From Clavelina lepadiformis (Eukaryota; Chordata; Ascidiacea; Aplousobranchia; Clavelinidae): DNA of 64,000 nucleotides. The translations under genes and the position numbers were made by a program. Position 1 is the first letter of the stretch. Every line of letters starts with the position of its first letter. Location of the stretch: positions 20,150,860 through 20,214,859 of the forward strand of contig NC_135244.1 of the NCBI RefSeq assembly GCF_947623445.1, given 5' to 3'. The notes under the pieces were generated by a model. It was not told where the DNA came from, searched no databases, and saw only the letters and a list, made by a program, of their open reading frames with translations. Positions 59,630 to 64,000 of this stretch are shown one piece after another.

Positions 59630-60919
59630 CTAAGAGAAAATTATGAATGTATTTACAGATAAAACCTATACCAACCGGACACGGTATGAAATAACGTAAG
59701 TAAGGATATTTAAGGACCATGTCCATTAAATTACTTTTTCGGTTTCACAAATCAACTTCATCTTGACCCTTTTTGTTTGTAAGTTATTAGAAAACTTACC
59801 AACTTTATTAGTTTTTGAATGGAAATTATGGAGCTCTCCACAGCCACACATATATGTCCGGGTTATCAAGTTTCTATCACAGATGTGAAGTTTTTTGTGA
59901 AGGGTTGAGCACCATCCTATGAGGGAAAACGTATCTCTGCCCAATTTTCTACTCCGCGTTTTGGTAGTTCCTTCTTTTTTGATCATCCGCACGCTTTTTT
60001 GATCACTAGATGCGGACGAACCCGTTTTCCTAAAACCACCGCGAGAATGTGCAAGTTTCGCACCTTTCAGAAACGCGACGTGACATGAAATGCAGAAAAC
60101 AAATATGTTATGAATCGTAATAAATGAATTGAAAGGTTCACTATGAGGCTTGGTACGGTTCACTATGATTATGGCAAAAAAGGTTTATCAGTGTTCAACT
60201 TTTGCACAGAAAGATGCCCTACTGAAGACAAATGTCATAAACGAACTTGAAACTGAGTGTAATTCCGATAAGAGTCTCTCATTGAATCCTACAGATACTT
60301 TTTGTACTTAATTTCAATAATACTTTAAGAAATATGACGTATCAAGTTTATATGAAGAGGATAGCAAAATACGTCATAGATGTAAAGGCGCATACCGCAA
60401 ATACCGCGACCGCAAAACTATACAATGACCATTACATGAGGTGATAAATTGTGAGAAAGAAGTACGGTAATCCACGACGATAAGTTCGTGTCTTTAACAA
60501 CAAATCAGTGTGGAAAAACTATAATTAAGGAGAAAAATATATGCTTGTGAGTACGTTTAAATCGAAACAACAAATATATGTGCCTCAGGCTGCGCAAATA
60601 ATTATTATGTTGATTATAATCAACAGTGTACGTGCAGCATTAAACACGATACATGCGAGAATAGATCGAGTCAATTCAATCAAAACGTATGACGACAGAA
60701 AAACCATTAAATAACAAACTACATGTCAGGTATATCATACAAGGTCTAAAAATAACTTATAGAGTATATATATAGAAAAACTACAAATTCAACTACAATT
60801 GATATTTTACTTAAGCCTAGCTGTTCAAAATTAAACTTTAATTTACCCTTTTTGCTTTTAGAGCTTGAGGTGATGATGAAAATCGAGAAAAGAAGGGCAA
60901 GAAAGATGAAGATTCTCAT
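59445..60919 (-). CDS. Gene E: secreted cysteine-rich peptide with a seventh cysteine, 135 aa
   Basis: Minus-strand exons 60919-60847, 60063-59800, 59515-59445; both introns phase 1; 408 nt, 135 aa. The signal peptide is MRIFIFLALLFSIFIITSSS. A basic spacer of about 55 residues (RMIKKEGTTKTRSRKLGRD) precedes the module GWC-x9-IC-x12-CG. The last exon encodes VCIYCR-x5-C and ends in a run of isoleucines. Compared with the other four, there is an extra cysteine two residues before C3 (TYMCGCGE), and the C3-C4 loop is 15-16 residues instead of 11. An odd number of cysteines suggests a free thiol or a covalent dimer (inference). Its N-terminus resembles gene D, so D and E are probably a duplicate pair. 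Confidence 0.78.
59578..59629. repeat. TAA microsatellite
   Basis: (TAA)n with one interruption (CAC), just upstream on the plus strand of gene E exon 2, i.e. within its intron 2. Confidence 0.95.
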
Positions 60920-60987
60920 TATCTTCGACTTCAAGTAAGTTCGAAATTAAAGATACTTCTTAAAATACGAAACTAAGATGATCATCC

Positions 60988-60996
60988 GATTATATC
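60988..60996 (-). promoter_or_regulatory. TATA-like box of gene E
   Basis: Reads GGATATAATCG on the minus strand, about 70 nt upstream of the gene E ATG, at a similar distance to that in gene D. Confidence 0.3.
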
Positions 60997-63900
60997 CAAG
61001 TAAAAGTGAGCAATTGTCTTTGCAAGGCAGTTTTCAGTTATATGAAAAAGTTTAGTACCAGTGTAACCTTTACAAGAATTACAAATGATCAACATTAAGA
61101 GTATTTGGTTACAGTTTCACAAAACGCCAAATTTACTGTTTATATAGGTAAACTACAATCAAACATACTGTATTGAAAAACAAATAAAGTGAAGTTAATA
61201 CAAAGCGTTGTGTTAAACACATAATAATCCTGGTTGTAGTTTTAAATCTATACCAAATTTAAAGGTAAGCTGTTGTGGTGGTTGTGGTTTTGCTACTTTT
61301 TAGGCAATATTGATTACTTTCAACGAAATCATTTCTCAAACACTTTTAACCCGAGGTAAATAGATTGAATAAAAACTGTTAAAAAATTTCAAAAACGATG
61401 AAACATTCTAATATTTTAAAATCAGAAAGTTATTACAGCAATAGAAATATCTCTCCTTCAGATTTTCAAACTGTAGAAAGCATTCTGAGCAATAATAGTC
61501 ACTGTCTAACTCTAAATTAATTGGTTTGATGTTGGAAAGCTTAAAAAACTAGTCTTGTTCCTGTAAGTGGCAGATTCAACTATATACCACTTGAAAAATT
61601 AAGTTGCAAGTTGACTATAGTATGTACACTTCTTGCTGTTTGCGCTTTCCTTTCGAAAGCATTGAATTTAATACCTTGCTTTGTGGAAATACACCATCTT
61701 ATAAACTACGAAACCAAACGTATTTTTGCGAAAAAAGGGCGGAATGCTAGATGGATGGATGGATGGATGGATGGATGGATGGATGGATGGATGGATGGAT
61801 GGATGGATGGATGGATGGATGGATGGATGGATGGATGGTTGGATGGATGGTTGGATGGATACAGTATAAGCGTAAATTAGTTTGTCGTCATCAGTTAATC
61901 ATAAATTTCATGTCATTTGCAATAACCTTGACGCAGATGATGACAAAAATAAATTTTTCGAAAGCATATTTGCGAGATATACATCAAAACAGAGTTAAGT
62001 TATAAATCGTATAGTATCTCGAAAAAAAACTATAAAAGTTGTGTATATTCTCTCTATACTGTATGGTCTATTTAGTATCAAAGTTAGCACAACTGAATAA
62101 GAAGCCAACAATTTGGAAATCCAACTATTTTTTGCGCATCATGTGCGCTGAATCTTTAAAGTCAATGAATGCCTGTATATTTTGAAAGCATATTTTTACA
62201 AAAAATTTTTAATTAAGCTAAGTATATAGATTTGGTAGCCTCATAGTCAGCGGTTTATCTCGTTAAGGTAAAATTTCCCCCAAAGCTCTATCTTTTGCGT
62301 GATGATAGGAAACAGCTGATGTAACAAGATTCAACGTGGCAGTTTGATTCAAGATTCAACGTGGCGCAGTTTTGACAAACGCCACATAATTTCGAAATGA
62401 ACTTACAAAGGAAGCAAACACGTTTGTAATCAAAATTCTACCCAGTTTTATATTCTTTGCTTACTCAACAAACTTTTAATTTCTAACATGTAATGCCTCA
62501 GGACCGTATATGGGGTGATTTGTCCCACCATACTCAACTCACATCGACCACACGCCTCTACTTCGGCTGAACTAGAACTAAATGCGCTTAGAATTGTGAA
62601 GACGCCCATGCCTATCAAGAAAATTTAAGTCAAACACGCTTCGACGTGTGAATAACAAGAGCATAGAAATCATGATTTGTCAAGCGTAGATAATCTCCTA
62701 TTTTATGAGTCTGAGGTCAAAAAAAAGTAAGTAACAAAAGGCTTACACACAGTGGCAAATATGTGTGTTGCCAGTAATTCTACGCAGCAGCGGATAAGAC
62801 TATAGACTATAGAGTATAGAGTTTCAAACCAGCCGGGGTGGTCCGGCCAGCCTTGGGCCACCTTGGCTTAAACACTTCATTTTCTAGACAATAAGGTTTT
62901 CCAATTCGTTAAAGTTTACAAAATGTGATCTTAAAAACTGCAATATTTTTTTTTCAAACGAAATTTTTCTTTGCGTGTCATCTTGAGAAGTCATCCATGT
63001 GACACCACTTCTCACATTTCTCCTTTGGTGGGATAATCCTTTGAAAACGAAACTTTTTCCGGGGTTAGCCGTTGAACTGAAATAATTTTTTTAAATTTCA
63101 TATCGTCGTTTCTGGGTTGTTCGCTTTATGTGGCAAATAATTCTTAGATCTTGATGGTGATTTTAGTTGTTATTTTTAATTATAAGTTTCATAATGTCAT
63201 TACATACAAGAGAACGATTTTCAACAACAAGTTCGATTTTCCACTAAGCGATATTCAGCTTTCATGGACCTTGTAGCGTTTTACCGGTAACAATACCACA
63301 GCTTTCTATCTGTGTTGTAACATGTACCAGCATCATGACGTATTGGATATGCACAGCACCTGAAGTCACTGGCGCCTATACCTAAAACCTCTCAAGCGTA
63401 ACGTAAATAACTTATAGAAATCAAAGAAAAACCAAATACAAGGAACAGTACCTTCTATTACAAAAACAAGTACAAAAGAGCGGAGTAATCAATTTCCCAT
63501 ATAAATTCAAAAATCATAAAGTTAACAAACCGTTGAACTAGGCAAAGCTTTGCTGTCAGTAGTTGTGTATTCAGACGATGCGATATGTCTTTATTCTTCT
63601 TACACAACGGATTTTACGAGGTCTTTCATGCGCTGATATTGTGATTCGTATCATCATGCTAGTCGCAGGAAGCATCACGAAGTGACGCCAACTGAACTGC
63701 TGACCCCAGTTGCAGCGCATTCGAAATTTAGCGTTCTCTCGTCTTACTACTTTGATGTGGTGGCAGCGATTCGGCGAAACTAAACAACAAATCAAAACCT
63801 TTCGTGCGCAGCCTTAGAAGTGTTTCCGATAAACATGATAAAAGAAATTGTAAAAAGTATCAACCGCTCTGAAACAAGAATCAAAAAGTTAAAACATATA

Positions 63901-64000
63901 TTAGCGTTTCATTTTTATCTCACCTGAAAAAAGGAGGAGATGCAGCTGTGCAAGTAAAAGATACCAAGTATAGAAAGTTCGATTTAAACATTATTGGTTT
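60997..64000. other. Right-hand end of window without recognised gene
   Basis: AT-rich sequence with an ATGG microsatellite (61751-61860) and a 16-bp direct repeat (62325-62340, 62350-62365). Short ORFs are unrecognised. No further six-cysteine module was found on either strand. Confidence 0.5.
61751..61860. repeat. ATGG microsatellite
   Basis: About 27 units of ATGG with two GGTT variants near the right end. The ORFs reading MDGW repeats across it are artefacts of the repeat. Confidence 0.98.

Noticed and set aside
61611..62005. ORFs encoding MDGW repeats
   Set aside because: They are translations of the ATGG microsatellite.

Overview
This window is AT-rich animal genomic DNA. It has intron-bearing genes with short GT-AG introns, many small DNA transposon copies and no bacterial-style operons. 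A deuterostome-like CASKIN gene, a compact SmB gene and short introns suggest a small-genome invertebrate chordate, probably an ascidian tunicate such as Ciona or Phallusia. That taxonomic call is inference; no sequence was matched against a database.

Layout. 1-5.3 kb: no recognisable gene. 5.3-16.8 kb (+): a complete 15-exon CASKIN scaffold-protein gene (4494 nt CDS, 1497 aa: ankyrin repeats, SH3, two SAM domains, long proline-rich tail, conserved C-terminal segment). 16.8-20.9 kb: CASKIN 3' region, an isolated coding-like exon with good splice sites, and two adjacent hAT-type non-autonomous elements with 8-bp target duplications. 20.9-24.9 kb (+): a 4-exon SNRPB (SmB/B') gene of 167 codons whose first coding exon contributes only the ATG. 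24.9-31.4 kb: essentially gene-free, with one hAT MITE.

31.5-61 kb: the most interesting part. Five small secreted-protein genes, here named A to E, share one three-exon plan: a signal-peptide exon, an exon with three cysteines, and a last exon with CxxC-R-x5-C. All introns are in phase 1. A, B and C are on the plus strand; D and E are on the minus strand. The mature proteins share the spacing C-x9-C-x12-C-G-x10(15 in E)-C-x2-C-R-x5-C. I do not recognise this as a named family. It looks like a lineage-specific tandem family of disulfide-rich secreted peptides, perhaps immune effectors or signals (function is inference). Most of D and E is fragmented or hidden in simple ORF scans because the last exons are about 70 nt. 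Gene A is followed by another cysteine-bearing exon with a matching phase, possibly an alternative ending.

Between genes B and C sits a nearly complete APE-type non-LTR retrotransposon (45.4-48.6 kb, 1033-aa ORF, 10-bp target duplication), visibly more GC-rich than its surroundings. Its reverse transcriptase box reads YEED instead of YADD. The rest of the cluster region holds hAT remnants, a 19-bp minisatellite, a possible LTR-retrotransposon primer-binding site, and ATGG and TAA microsatellites. CASKIN and SNRPB are housekeeping or scaffold genes with no evident functional link to the peptide cluster.
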